Counted from the stretch's first letter, positions 48,257 to 57,752 are shown. The stretch is 63,538 bases of DNA from Thioploca sp. (GCA_012032555.1 JAAUSR010000024.1:1-63538); one strand, 5' to 3'. Numbers and translations: made by a program. The notes: generated by a model not told the origin, from the letters alone.

Positions 48257-48721
48257 CTAACTATGAGCAACTAATTGACTACTGACTTTTAATTGGTGAT
48301 GAGCTAATTTATCTAGAATACCGTTGATATATTTGTGACTTTGTTCGGCACCAAAGCGTTTAGCTAATTCCACCGATTCATTGATAACAACCTTGAATGG
48401 AACATCTTGACAATGAGTTAATTCGTAGCATCCTATTCGTAATATAGCCAGCTCAATTGGATCCAATTGCGTAATGTGACGATCCAGGAAGGGCGTAAAA
48501 GCAGCATCTAACTGGTTAACATATTTAGGAATATTATGTAATAATTTCTGAAAATAAGGGACATCCACTTTACTCATATCCTGTTCTTCAAAAAACTGTG
48601 TTTCAATGATTTGAGTAGATTGTCCAGTAAATTGCCATTGGTATAAGGCTTGTAAAGTTCGTTGGCGTGCTGCACTACGCGCATAAGGAGAAAATCTTGC
48701 TTTTTCTAACGGGTTGTTCAT
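48257..48721 (-). CDS. nusB: Transcription antitermination factor NusB
   Basis: A 154-residue all-helical protein that binds boxA RNA with S10 in rRNA antitermination. Conserved segments: ARSAARQRTLQALYQWQF at the N-terminus, DPIELAILRIGCYELTHC, and VVINESVELAKRFGAEQSHKYING, the core of the family. It sits downstream of ribH in the usual riboflavin-nusB arrangement. Confidence 0.95.
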   Translation of the reverse strand: MNNPLEKARFSPYARSAARQRTLQALYQWQFTGQSTQIIETQFFEEQDMSKVDVPYFQKLLHNIPKYVNQLDAAFTPFLDRHITQLDPIELAILRIGCYELTHCQDVPFKVVINESVELAKRFGAEQSHKYINGILDKLAHHQLKVSSQLVAHS

Positions 48722-48812
48722 ACACTCTATTTTTCTCGGAAAACTGGATTAAGATTATTGAGATTGGTATCGTTTTAAGAAAGAATTTTCCTCAAACCGG
48801 GAACGGATTTTG

Positions 48813-49289
48813 TCAGGAAAGGGATTCTAATTGCCGTAATAAGCTGACCATTTCAAGTGCTGATAAAGCCGCTTCAGCACCTTTATTCCCCGCTTTAGTC
48901 CCAGCGCGTTCAATAGCTTGTTCAATCGTATTAACGGTAAGTACGCCAAAAGTAACCGGTACATTATATTGCAAAGCAATCTGAGCTAGACCTTTAGAAC
49001 ACGCGCCCGCCACATAATCAAAATGGGGGGTGCCACCCCGAATAATAGCGCCAATTACAATAATAGCAACATACTTGTTACTAGCGGCTAGACGTTGAGT
49101 AGCTAAAGGTAATTCAATCGCACCCGGTACTCTCACCACCGTAATCTGTTTGTCAGTCACACCATGCTGTTTTAAAGTGCCTAGCGCACCATTCAGTAAA
49201 CTTTCAACAATAAAACTATTAAAGCGACTCGTCACAATAGCATAGGGGCCATCACACTCAGTTAAATGACCTTCAATAAGGGTTATCAT
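48813..49289 (-). CDS. ribH: 6,7-dimethyl-8-ribityllumazine synthase
   Basis: A 158-residue lumazine synthase, the penultimate riboflavin enzyme. [25 protein letters not shown] opens it; [20 protein letters not shown] and the catalytic His in [19 protein letters not shown] follow. Its ATG overlaps the end of the ribBA-like gene by 4 bp, so the two are coupled. 91 bp of intergenic sequence separates it from nusB. Confidence 0.95.
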   Translation of the reverse strand: MITLIEGHLTECDGPYAIVTSRFNSFIVESLLNGALGTLKQHGVTDKQITVVRVPGAIELPLATQRLAASNKYVAIIVIGAIIRGGTPHFDYVAGACSKGLAQIALQYNVPVTFGVLTVNTIEQAIERAGTKAGNKGAEAALSALEMVSLLRQLESLS

Positions 49290-50410
49290 GGGTTATTTTT
49301 CTCATTATAAATGTAATCAACCACTTCCAATCCAAAGCCGGAAATGGCATGCATCTTTTTAGGTGCACTCAGAACACGCATTTTACTTATTCCTAAATCT
49401 GATAGGATTTGAGCGCCTAGACCGTAAGTACGTAATTCACTCGTTGGTGGCTGTGCGGGTAAATCTTCTCCTTGGTCTTGGCGACAATAATGTAGAATAC
49501 GATTAACTAAGAACTTAGATTCCTCTTGTTGTTCAAGGATTATCACGACGCCACAGCCTTCTTGTGCAATTCTGCGTAACGCTTCGCGTAATGGCCAACC
49601 ACATTCTTCACGAACACTGGTGGTTAAATCACATAGCGCGTTACGAATATGCACACGGACTAAAATCGGTTCATTCGCTTGAATTTCACCTTTGACCAAG
49701 GCAAAATGTAATACATCATCAATCGTATCTTGATAAGCAAAGAGTTTAAATTCACCAAATTCAGTTGGCCATCGGCAACTGGTTACTCGCTCGATGGTTT
49801 TTTCATGTTCAACGCGAAAGCGAATTAAATCAGCAATGGTTCCGATTTTCAAGTTATGTTGTTGAGCGAAAATTTCCAAATCAGGACGCCGAGCCATGTT
49901 GCCATCTTCATTTAGAATTTCCACAATAGCAGCCGCCGGTTCTAATCCGGCTAAGCGAGCTAAATCGCAACCAGCTTCAGTATGTCCAGCACGCCGTAGA
50001 ACTCCACCGGGTTGTGCCATGATAGGAAATATATGTCCTGGTTGTACTAAATCAGACGGTTTAGCGTTGGACGCCACAGCCGTGCGAATCGTTACTGTTC
50101 TGTCCGTTGCCGAAATGCCGGTGGTGACACCTTTCGCTGCCTCAATTGACACAGTAAAATTAGTTCCATTTGGCGCGTGACTATCATTAACCATCAGAGG
50201 AAGTTGTAATTGTCGACATCGTTCCCGAGTCAAGGTTAAGCAAATCAATCCTCGCCCATAACGGGCCATAAAGTTAATATCTTCAACCCGTACTTGGGTC
50301 GCTGCCATAATGAGATCGCCTTCATTTTCACGATCTTCATCATCCATGAGGATGACCATTTTACCTTGTCGAATATCAGTAATAATTTCTTCTATTGTGT
50401 TAAGGGACAT
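49286..50410 (-). CDS. ribB: RibB with degenerate GTP cyclohydrolase II domain (RibBX type)
   Basis: A 374-residue two-domain protein. Residues 1-200 are 3,4-dihydroxy-2-butanone-4-phosphate synthase: [16 protein letters not shown] with the metal Glu residues, [31 protein letters not shown] and [16 protein letters not shown]. The second half is GTP cyclohydrolase II-like, but the zinc and catalytic Cys of the C-x-G-D-x-F-G-S-x-R-C-D-C motif are missing ([16 protein letters not shown] instead), so only the RibB activity is expected. This RibBX form occurs in many proteobacteria. A separate ribA should exist elsewhere. No FMN riboswitch is visible upstream. Confidence 0.88.
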   Translation of the reverse strand: MSLNTIEEIITDIRQGKMVILMDDEDRENEGDLIMAATQVRVEDINFMARYGRGLICLTLTRERCRQLQLPLMVNDSHAPNGTNFTVSIEAAKGVTTGISATDRTVTIRTAVASNAKPSDLVQPGHIFPIMAQPGGVLRRAGHTEAGCDLARLAGLEPAAAIVEILNEDGNMARRPDLEIFAQQHNLKIGTIADLIRFRVEHEKTIERVTSCRWPTEFGEFKLFAYQDTIDDVLHFALVKGEIQANEPILVRVHIRNALCDLTTSVREECGWPLREALRRIAQEGCGVVIILEQQEESKFLVNRILHYCRQDQGEDLPAQPPTSELRTYGLGAQILSDLGISKMRVLSAPKKMHAISGFGLEVVDYIYNEKNNP

Positions 50411-50670
50411 ACTCAGCTAATTCAATTGACAGAATGAGTAAAATTTAAAATTTTATCATACTAAAATAAGAGACTACAAAAATAAAAATAGCAAAACAGC
50501 AAAGGGTACCTGGTATAATTACTTGACAAGATAGAGATTTTCTACGATAAATATAAAAGTATTTCGTATTCATTTAATGATGATCCCTTAAATTGACCTG
50601 TATGAAGTAGAATGTTTCTTACATACCTGATTTTCTAGATTGTTTAGCAGTCCAATGGAGGGTAAACCTT
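50411..50670. promoter_or_regulatory. Divergent intergenic region of ribB and the toxin gene
   Basis: 260 bp of AT-rich sequence between two divergent genes. It must hold both promoters. No FMN riboswitch and no clear -35/-10 pair can be pointed out with confidence. Confidence 0.3.
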
Positions 50671-51615
50671 TTGAGTCTGGTACTACAAACCTTTAACGAA
50701 ACCATTGAATTCCTATCCGGTTATGAAGTTAAAGACCACGATAATTTAACCCAATTTTCAGATAGGGCTACTGCGTTGGCATTTTTACATCGTATCGCAG
50801 CTTATCTCCGTGATGTGAGCGCTTTACGAACCCTTCTTGCCAAAGAGGGAAACGGTATCAATGTTTCTCAATTAAATGATTCTCAAATGTTAGAAGTCCT
50901 GGCGGATCGTCTGCGCTACGGTCGAATCAAAGTAAGACGGACTCCAAAATTGGGATCGCCTTCTGCCACGGGAATCAGTTCAGAACAACAATATATGACT
51001 CCTCGAGAAGTAGAACAGTTGGAGAAAAAGCGTCGTGGAGAGCGAGGGTCGATATCAAAGGCTACCTCAGTAACTGAAGTGATTCCAATTGTTAATAAGA
51101 CTGACAAGGTAAGCAAAATCGCTAATAAAACAGATGAAGCCGCTAAAGTTCCAAATAGTAAGTTGCTCACCGGGCAAGTTGAGTATGGAAAGACTGATCT
51201 CTCACAAATTGCAATAGATTATGCAAAAAATAAGAATATTAAGGGTGCTATAAATATTGCAGTATTTGAGTACAAGAACTCAGAGGGAACTGTAAAAACA
51301 ATTACAAGAGCAAGTCAAAGAGGTAAAGGTCATTCTGAGAAATTAATAGCTGAAGAATTGAAGAAACTTGGTATTCCAAACGAGAATGTAACTCGTATTT
51401 ACTCTGAGCTAGCACCATGTTCAGCGCCTGGCGGATTTTGTAAAAGCATGATTGAGCAAGGATCAAAGAAAAGCAAACTTGGTCCTTTCAATAATGCAAA
51501 AGTTACATACTCAATAGAATACGGTGGAACACCACATGATCCTGCAAAAGCTGCAAAAGGTATTGAAGAGCTAAAAAAATTAAGAAAGCTTTATTCTCAA
51601 GGTGGAAATAACTAA
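50671..51615 (+). CDS. Polymorphic-toxin-like protein with C-terminal deaminase domain
   Basis: A 314-residue protein that starts with TTG, supported by GGAGGG 9 bp upstream. Residues 1-165 form an N-terminal region I do not recognise, helical and with a Lys/Arg-rich stretch. The last 145 residues look like a deaminase-fold toxin: a K-T/S-rich strand (INIAVFEYKNSEG), GKGHSEKLIAEEL (the H-S-E zinc/catalytic pair), then IYSELAPCSAPGGFCKSM with the P-C-x5-C zinc site. A TAATG overlap links it to the next gene, a likely immunity protein. It should act on nucleic acids or nucleotides of competing cells or be part of a defence system. Confidence 0.6.
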   Translation: MSLVLQTFNETIEFLSGYEVKDHDNLTQFSDRATALAFLHRIAAYLRDVSALRTLLAKEGNGINVSQLNDSQMLEVLADRLRYGRIKVRRTPKLGSPSATGISSEQQYMTPREVEQLEKKRRGERGSISKATSVTEVIPIVNKTDKVSKIANKTDEAAKVPNSKLLTGQVEYGKTDLSQIAIDYAKNKNIKGAINIAVFEYKNSEGTVKTITRASQRGKGHSEKLIAEELKKLGIPNENVTRIYSELAPCSAPGGFCKSMIEQGSKKSKLGPFNNAKVTYSIEYGGTPHDPAKAAKGIEELKKLRKLYSQGGNN

Positions 51616-52043
51616 TGGCTAACAAGAAACTTTGGAATCAATCGGATTTAACAAAGCTTAGTATGTCAAAACAAGACCTTGACTATTTGTGTGAGAATGG
51701 TCTTGATGTTGGAAATTTCGGAATTATTGAGATCTATTCAGAATTTGAAAAGAATGAAGGTGTTGTTCTTGGATATGATAGTGACGTGCAAATAGTTTGT
51801 TTGGAAAGCGGTGAAGGGATTTTTTCATTTGAAGAAGGTAAAAGAAGGTTCGTGAACTCTAGTGTTAAACAATTTTCTCTTACAATAAAGAGTTTTTTGA
51901 AGTACTGTGAATTAGTTGAATATGCTGAAAATGATGAAGATGCGTTGAATATAGTTAACTCTACTATTAATGAAATGAAGAAAATCGACGAAGAAGCTTG
52001 GTCTGATGAAAATAATTATTGGCCTATTGTTGGTCAACAATGA
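51615..52043 (+). CDS. SUKH-like immunity protein
   Basis: A 142-residue acidic protein. VDVGNFGIIEIYSEF-like and the block FVNSSVKQFSLTIKSFLKYCELVEYAEN resemble SUKH-4/SMI1-KNR4 immunity proteins, which neutralise polymorphic toxins. Its ATG overlaps the stop of the upstream toxin-like gene (TAATG), as expected for toxin-immunity pairs. Exact SUKH subclass cannot be told. Followed by two palindromic repeats. Confidence 0.55.
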   Translation: MANKKLWNQSDLTKLSMSKQDLDYLCENGLDVGNFGIIEIYSEFEKNEGVVLGYDSDVQIVCLESGEGIFSFEEGKRRFVNSSVKQFSLTIKSFLKYCELVEYAENDEDALNIVNSTINEMKKIDEEAWSDENNYWPIVGQQ

Positions 52044-52062
52044 TAGAAGGTAATTTATAGCA

Positions 52063-52121
52063 CGTAGGGTGCATAAGCGATAGCGTCATGCACCGTCTTG
52101 ACTACGCTTATACACCCTACG
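52063..52121. repeat. Palindromic repeat, 59 bp
   Basis: CGTAGGGTGCATAAGCG at 52063 is mirrored by CGCTTATACACCCTACG ending at 52121, with one mismatch, around a 25-bp centre. It is the 'gtagggtgc...gcaccctac' repeat type seen elsewhere in the window (14036, 60776). Confidence 0.55.
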
Positions 52122-52214
52122 AAGCTTGCTTTGATACGTTTCTATCTGTTCTCGATAAGTGTTTCTTGCCTAAGGCTATCGCTTCAAAAGACATCTCATA
52201 TCTTTTATTGATAA

Positions 52215-52378
52215 GCTCGTGTAGGTTGGAGTAAGCTTGCGAACTCCAACACCCCATCTTAATTTCTGTTGGATTGTCTGAAGTAGCGTGTAAGTTGGAC
52301 TAATGAAGGAAGTCCAACAACATATTATATTAACAGAACCATAAATGTTGGAGTTCGTAGGCCCACCCCAACCTAAGC
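52215..52378. repeat. Palindromic repeat, about 164 bp
   Basis: Left arm GCTCGTGTAGGTTGGAGTAA...GAACTCCAAC and right arm GTTGGAGTTCGTAGGCCCAC...CCAACC are reverse complements with several mismatches. The centre contains a further hairpin (AAGTTGGACTAATG...GTCCAAC). No gene is seen. It may be a MITE. Confidence 0.5.
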
Positions 52379-52476
52379 GGGCTTAACTTAAAAACATTGA
52401 TATTAGCTCGTGGGAATGAGAAACCGATTATTATAAGTTGAATTTAATGAATTAAACTGCTAGCCTTTTAAAGAGT

Positions 52477-52645
52477 ATGTACGCAATTGAATATGTTGAA
52501 GACTTGGGAACATGTACCACCGATTTGGGAATTGCGTATTGGTGAATACCGTGTTTTTTACGATGTCAACGAATTAACTTTAACAGTCGTGGTGCGCGCT
52601 ATTCGTCATAAACCACCGCATAAAACTACCGAAGAAATTTTATGA
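52477..52645 (+). pseudogene. RelE-family toxin remnant with internal deletion
   Basis: The first frame starts MYAIEYVED, typical of a RelE/ParE N-terminus. In another frame, from 52496, LKTWEHVPPIWELRIGEYRV followed by FYDVNELTLTVVVRAIRHK is the RelE C-terminal core. About 45 residues between them are missing and the frames differ, so the toxin is dead. It ends in an ATGA overlap with the antitoxin. Confidence 0.7.
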
Positions 52646-52890
52646 AAACCATTAATCTTGAACAAACCTCTTTGCAAAATTGCATTAAAGAAGCACAACA
52701 GGAACGGGTAATTATTACCGAAAACGGTAAACCCATAGCCTTGTTGATAGGGATTGAAAGTATGGACGAGGAACAATGGCAATTAGGAAATAGTGATGAA
52801 TTTTGGCAATTGATGACTGAAAGACGTACTCAAAAGACGATTAGCCGTGAACAATTAGAGCAGAAACTCGCTAATCTTAAGCAAACGTAG
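52642..52890 (+). CDS. Phd/YefM-type antitoxin
   Basis: An 82-residue protein. VIITENGKPIALLIGIESMDEEQ is the Phd/YefM DNA-binding fold, followed by a helical, acidic tail (SREQLEQKLANL) that would wrap the toxin. The cognate RelE-like toxin upstream is truncated. The intact antitoxin may still repress its own operon or neutralise a toxin elsewhere. Confidence 0.7.
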   Translation: MKTINLEQTSLQNCIKEAQQERVIITENGKPIALLIGIESMDEEQWQLGNSDEFWQLMTERRTQKTISREQLEQKLANLKQT

Positions 52891-52990
52891 CGATTAGCCT
52901 GAATGACCAGTACGTCTTTTTCAATTATTAGGTTTTGTTAATTTAGCCAACTAATACAAGCGCTTAGTCTGATCTATTTAACTATTTTTA

Positions 52991-53965
52991 TTAAATCCAC
53001 CGCTTCCATTTAAACCACATAAATACCCCGATACCGATTCCTATCATCCCAAGCAATAACCAGTAAAAACCATAAGGTTGCTGTACTAAGGGCAAATGTA
53101 CGAAGTTCATGCCAAATAATCCGGCGATTAAGTTAAGTGGTAAAAAGGTAACTGAAACAATAGTCAGTATGCTCACAATATGATTGGTTCTTTGAGCAGC
53201 GGCGGCAAACTGTAATTGCATCAAAAAATCAATTTCGTTAAGCAAACCTTGTACGTCATGTAACACCCGCGCCAGGTGTTCTTGTAAATCATTAAAACGC
53301 ACAATCAAGTAATCGTCTATTGGACAATGAGTATCTTCGCGCCAAGCGGAGAGCACATCAATTTGTTGCTCGCATAAAATTTCTAATTGGCGCAATTGAC
53401 TCCGATGTACCATCAAATGATGCCAATCAGCGAAAGCTTTATCCATGCGGAGTAATTTATCACGCCAATGATCCAATTGTTCCGAAAGCGGTTGGTGCAT
53501 CAGTAAAAAACGGTCTATCATCGCATCCAAGATCAAGTGCATTAAACCTTCCGGTCGAGTCGGTACTCGTCCAGATTGGTCGAGTAAATGTTGACGAATA
53601 TCAAAAATCGAGTGATTACCAGCAGAACGAATGGTGATTAAACCAGATTTGAATAAGAAAAACGCAACTGGTGTGGTTGCCCATTCATTATCCGGATCTT
53701 CTGAGCAAAAGCCTCGAAAAATGAGCATTTCGTAATGTGGCATGGTATCAAAGTAAGGCGGATGTGCAAAATTAAGACTGTCACGCACATGACGTTCATG
53801 AATCTCAAAGTGGTTTCCCAGCGTTGTTTCTAGCTTTTCCACCCAATTTGGTTCAAAATGACGATCAAAATCTAGCCACACAAAACCTTCACTAGTAATT
53901 GATTGCGGCAAATTGACCACATAAGGTGCTTGGTTGGTTGGAAAAAATATTAATTCCATAGTCAC
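52991..53965 (-). CDS. corA: CorA/ZntB-type divalent cation transporter
   Basis: A 324-residue protein with a large cytosolic domain and two C-terminal membrane helices. The hallmark GMNF motif between them is present (AGLFGMNFVHL, about 282-292). The first residues (MTMELIFFPTNQAPY) could start at either of two Met codons; the distance to the family start favours the first. It could carry Mg2+, Co2+ or Zn2+. Monocistronic between the TA remnant and the Septu genes. Confidence 0.85.
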   Translation of the reverse strand: MTMELIFFPTNQAPYVVNLPQSITSEGFVWLDFDRHFEPNWVEKLETTLGNHFEIHERHVRDSLNFAHPPYFDTMPHYEMLIFRGFCSEDPDNEWATTPVAFFLFKSGLITIRSAGNHSIFDIRQHLLDQSGRVPTRPEGLMHLILDAMIDRFLLMHQPLSEQLDHWRDKLLRMDKAFADWHHLMVHRSQLRQLEILCEQQIDVLSAWREDTHCPIDDYLIVRFNDLQEHLARVLHDVQGLLNEIDFLMQLQFAAAAQRTNHIVSILTIVSVTFLPLNLIAGLFGMNFVHLPLVQQPYGFYWLLLGMIGIGIGVFMWFKWKRWI

Positions 53966-54054
53966 TCATTGGTTAATTAAACAAAACAACACTGGGAAGA
54001 AAGTGTATATTTATTGTGTAAAATCATACAATAACTTTGGAAATTATTATAGCT

Positions 54055-55344
54055 ATGAATCCAGAAACCACTGAAATCTTCCAGCCCGAAATCCGGATAA
54101 AAAAGCTCAAATTAGAAAATTTTCGAGGTTTTGAGCAACTCGAATTAGAATTTCATCAAGATTTAACGGTTTTAATAGGCGAAAATGGTGCTGGGAAAAC
54201 CGCGATTTTAGATTGTTTAGCGATTTTCTTAAACATTTTCTTGGAAGAAATTATTAAAAGAAAAAAAGAGTTAGAAAATCATATTGAAATTCTAGATATC
54301 AAACAAGATACATTTGAAACTACTGATGAAATTAGTTTATTAGTAGAACACCAACAAGCAATTGGAGAAATAAATTACGGAATTACTCTTACTAAAGATT
54401 ATGAATTTAGTCTTTCTCGAAAGATTGTAATACCATGGCAATGGAAGACGACTAATAGAAATCTCCCCATTCTGATTTACTACCCTACCAGTACGGCTGC
54501 ACTAATTAACTTCATTGATTTCAAAGATGCCCGATATAATTTTAGAACTGATATTTTGACCATTTATGATCAGGCTTTAGATAAACAAGCCTTTAATTTT
54601 ACTTATTTCTTTGAATGGTACCGTTGGCAGGAAAATATTGAGAAACAACTGGATAGAAACCCAACGCTTGACCAAGTACGCCAAGCTATCTACAGCTTAC
54701 TTAGTGATGAGCATAATCAATTTGCTAACTTAGCTATCAACTGGCTCAATAATCCCAATGGCGAAATGCTTATTCAAAAAAATGCCACGGTTTTGAATAT
54801 TAATCAATTATCTGCTGGGGAAAAAACTTTACTAGCTTTAGTTGCCGATTTAGCTCGGCGTTTAGCAATTGCTAACCCGTATCGAGAACAACCATTAACT
54901 GGTAATGGTATTGTCTTAATTGATGAAATTGATTTGCATTTGCACCCACGTTGGCAGCGGCATGTTATTCCACGATTGCGTAAAATTTTCCCTAATTGTC
55001 AATTTATTGTGACGACGCATTCGCCGCTGGTGCTCAGTCAAGTAAAGCCTGAAAATATCGTTATTTTGGAAAATTTCCAAGTCGTTAAAAATACACCGCA
55101 TACTTTTGGTCGAGATAATAATTCTATTCTCTATGAATTAATGAATGTTAAACAACGTCCGGATGACATGCAAAAGCAACTTGATAAATTTTATGAATTG
55201 CTTGATGACGGTAACAAAATCGCCGCCCAAGAATTATTAAAACAACTTTCCCAAGATTTAGGAGAAGATGATACCGCCATCGTAAGAGCCTATCATCATT
55301 TAGCTTTTATGGATGATACCAATGAAACCAATTCAGAAAAGTAA
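54055..55344 (+). CDS. ptuA: Septu ATPase PtuA
   Basis: A 429-residue SMC/RecF/OLD-like ATPase; the ATG at 54055 is preferred over an upstream TTG. KLENFRGFEQLELEF and Walker A IGENGAGKTAILDCL lie at the N-terminus, then a variable helical insertion, the signature INQLSAGEKTLLALVADLAR, Walker B GIVLIDEIDLHLHP and the D/H-loop FIVTTHSPLVLSQV. In tandem with an HNH gene it forms the Septu anti-phage system, in which PtuA forms a complex with PtuB and controls its nuclease activity. Confidence 0.88.
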   Translation: MNPETTEIFQPEIRIKKLKLENFRGFEQLELEFHQDLTVLIGENGAGKTAILDCLAIFLNIFLEEIIKRKKELENHIEILDIKQDTFETTDEISLLVEHQQAIGEINYGITLTKDYEFSLSRKIVIPWQWKTTNRNLPILIYYPTSTAALINFIDFKDARYNFRTDILTIYDQALDKQAFNFTYFFEWYRWQENIEKQLDRNPTLDQVRQAIYSLLSDEHNQFANLAINWLNNPNGEMLIQKNATVLNINQLSAGEKTLLALVADLARRLAIANPYREQPLTGNGIVLIDEIDLHLHPRWQRHVIPRLRKIFPNCQFIVTTHSPLVLSQVKPENIVILENFQVVKNTPHTFGRDNNSILYELMNVKQRPDDMQKQLDKFYELLDDGNKIAAQELLKQLSQDLGEDDTAIVRAYHHLAFMDDTNETNSEK

Positions 55345-55966
55345 AGAACCAGCTTCATTATTAGCCCATCGCAAACAAATTCATTCTAATTATGATAACT
55401 ATCCCAACAAAGATGAATTACGTGATTATTTACTAGCAGAACAAGGTTATATTTGTTGTTATTGTATGCAACGGATTAAAAAAGAAACCATGAAAATTGA
55501 ACACTGGCAACCTCAAAGTAAATATCAGGAAAAACAATTAGATTATCAAAATTTATTAGCTGCTTGTCAGGGAAACGCAGGTAAACCAAAACAGCTTCAA
55601 CATGGTGATACGCATAAAGGTGAACAAGAAATTACCATTAATCCAATTAATAATTTACTCGAACCTATAAAATATCGAAAAGATGGTCGGATATACTCTG
55701 ATGATCACAACATCAATCAAGATCTCAATAACGTCTTGAATCTGAATACACAAACCTTAGTTAACAACCGTGCAGAAATTATAGACGAGGTAATACAAGA
55801 TCTTACTAAAATTAAAGGCAAACAAGCTGCTTGGTCAGTTAATGATGTCAAAAGGGAACTTCAAAAATACGAAGCAAAAAATGCCGCTGGTGAATATGAA
55901 CCTTATTGCCAAGCGGTCATTTATTTTCTTAACAAACGCTTTGCTAAACAATTGAGTAGTGGTTAA
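55322..55966 (+). CDS. ptuB: Septu HNH nuclease PtuB
   Basis: A 214-residue protein of the TIGR02646 type. QGYICCYCMQRIKKETMKIEHWQPQSKY carries the C-x2-C and the His of the HNH motif (IEHWQPQ), and LLAACQGN lies further on. Its start overlaps the end of ptuA by 23 bp, so translation is coupled. PtuB is the effector nuclease of Septu. It is followed directly by the amidotransferase gene (2 bp). Confidence 0.88.
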   Translation: MKPIQKSKEPASLLAHRKQIHSNYDNYPNKDELRDYLLAEQGYICCYCMQRIKKETMKIEHWQPQSKYQEKQLDYQNLLAACQGNAGKPKQLQHGDTHKGEQEITINPINNLLEPIKYRKDGRIYSDDHNINQDLNNVLNLNTQTLVNNRAEIIDEVIQDLTKIKGKQAAWSVNDVKRELQKYEAKNAAGEYEPYCQAVIYFLNKRFAKQLSSG

Positions 55967-55968
55967 TT

Positions 55969-57752
55969 ATGTGCGGTATCTGTGGCGAACTTCGCTTTGA
56001 CGGTAACATTCCCGATTTCAATAATTTATCTACCATGATGACTAAACTGGCACGACGGGGACCAGATGATTTTGGCCATTTTATTCAAGATGCTATTGGC
56101 TTGGGACATCGACGTTTAGCGGTCATTGATCTATCCAAGCGTGCGCATCAGCCGATGATAGATGAAAAATTAGGATTAGCTTTAGTTTTTAATGGCACCA
56201 TTTATAACTATCGAGAATTACGGCAAAATTTGTTAGCGGATGGTTATCCATTTTATTCTGAAGGTGACACCGAAGTCATACTGAAAGCTTATGCCAAATG
56301 GGGAGAAGACTGTGTTACGCATTTGGATGGCATGTTTGCTTTTGGTTTGTGGGATTTTCATAACCAACAACTGTTACTTGCTCGGGATCGGCTGGGTATC
56401 AAACCGTTATATTTTAGCCAAACCGCTCACTTTCTCCGTTTTGCTTCTACCTTACCGGCGTTATTAGCGGCTGGAGAAGTGAATACTCAAATTGATCCCA
56501 TTGCTTTACATCATCATTTAACCCTTCATGCTGTAGTCCCGGCACCGCGCACGTTATTACAAGGTGTTCGCAAAGTTGCGCCGGGAACCACTTTAACCTT
56601 CAGTCAGCACAATCAAGTTGGGCGATCCAAACGTTATTGGCAATTATCGGCGACTCGTCCAGAACAACCTAAAAATGAAGCTGAATGGCTAGAAATGATA
56701 CATTCTAGCTTACAAGCCGCAGTTAACAGTCATCGACTCGCAGCAGATGTATCAGTTGGGGTGTTGTTATCCGGCGGGTTGGATTCGAGTTTATTAGTCG
56801 CAGTACTTGCTGAACTGGGGAATATAGAAAACCTCTTCACTTTTTCAATTGGTTTTGAAGATGTTCCAGAAGAACGGGGCAGTGAATTTGAATATTCCAA
56901 TCAAGTTGTCGATCGCTATCGTACTCATCACCATCGTTATACGATCCCTAATCATCAAGTTTTAGAACGTCTACCCGAAGCGATTACGATGATGTCGGAA
57001 CCGATGGTTGCTCAAGATGCCATTGGATTTTATTTATTGGCAGAATACGTTTCCAAAACCGTAAAAGTAGTTCAAAGCGGACAAGGTGCTGATGAAGTGT
57101 TTGCCGGTTATTTTTGGTATCCGTTGATGCAATCAGCCGCCGGTTCAGATTTAGAACGATTCCAACCCTATTATTTTGATCGCACTCATGCTGAATTTCT
57201 ACAAACCGTCCAACCAGATTATCATGGTGAAGATTATACTTCACAAGTCATTGCCGATTTATTAGCAGCCAAAGGCGCTGAAACCTTCCTAGATAAAGTC
57301 TTGCGAATGGATATTACTACTTTAATTATCGATGATCCGGTTAAACGAGTCGATAATATGACGATGGCGTGGGGTTTGGAGGCACGCGTGCCTTTTTAGA
57401 TCACCATTTAGTTGAAATGGCAGCAACTATCCCACCCGAATTAAAATTGCGCGAACAAGGCAAATATCCTTTAAAAGCAATGGCTCGTTCGCGATTACCA
57501 ACGGCGGTAATTGACCGTCCCAAAGGTTATTTTCCAGTACCGGCTTTAAAATATGTACGTGGTCCATTTTTAGAGTGGATGCGAACAATCTTAAATTCAA
57601 CTGCTTGCCGGCAACGCCAATTATTTCAACGCGATTATCTTGATTTATTATTAACGGCACCAGAGCAGTATATGACGCCATTACAAGGTAGTAAATTATG
57701 GCATTTAGCTTTATTAGAACAATGGTTACAACTTCAGGTTGACACCTCATGA
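55969..57752 (+). CDS. N-acetylglutaminylglutamine amidotransferase-like (AsnB family), frameshifted
   Basis: Two frames join into one protein of about 594 residues. The first opens MCGICGELRFDG (Ntn Cys2 glutaminase; same wording as the N-acetylglutaminylglutamine amidotransferases) and contains the ATP-pyrophosphatase loop SGGLDSSLLVAVLAE. It stops at EARVPF because one T is missing in the run at 57393-57397; restoring it gives EARVPFLDHHLVEMAATIPPE and then RPKGYFPVPALKYVRGPFL. These enzymes amidate the compatible solute NAGGN. Its partner, an N-acetylglutaminylglutamine synthetase gene, is not in the window. The frameshift is probably a homopolymer sequencing error. Confidence 0.8.

Noticed and set aside
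50411-50670. FMN riboswitch before ribB
   Set aside because: No RFN-element consensus is visible in the divergent intergenic region.
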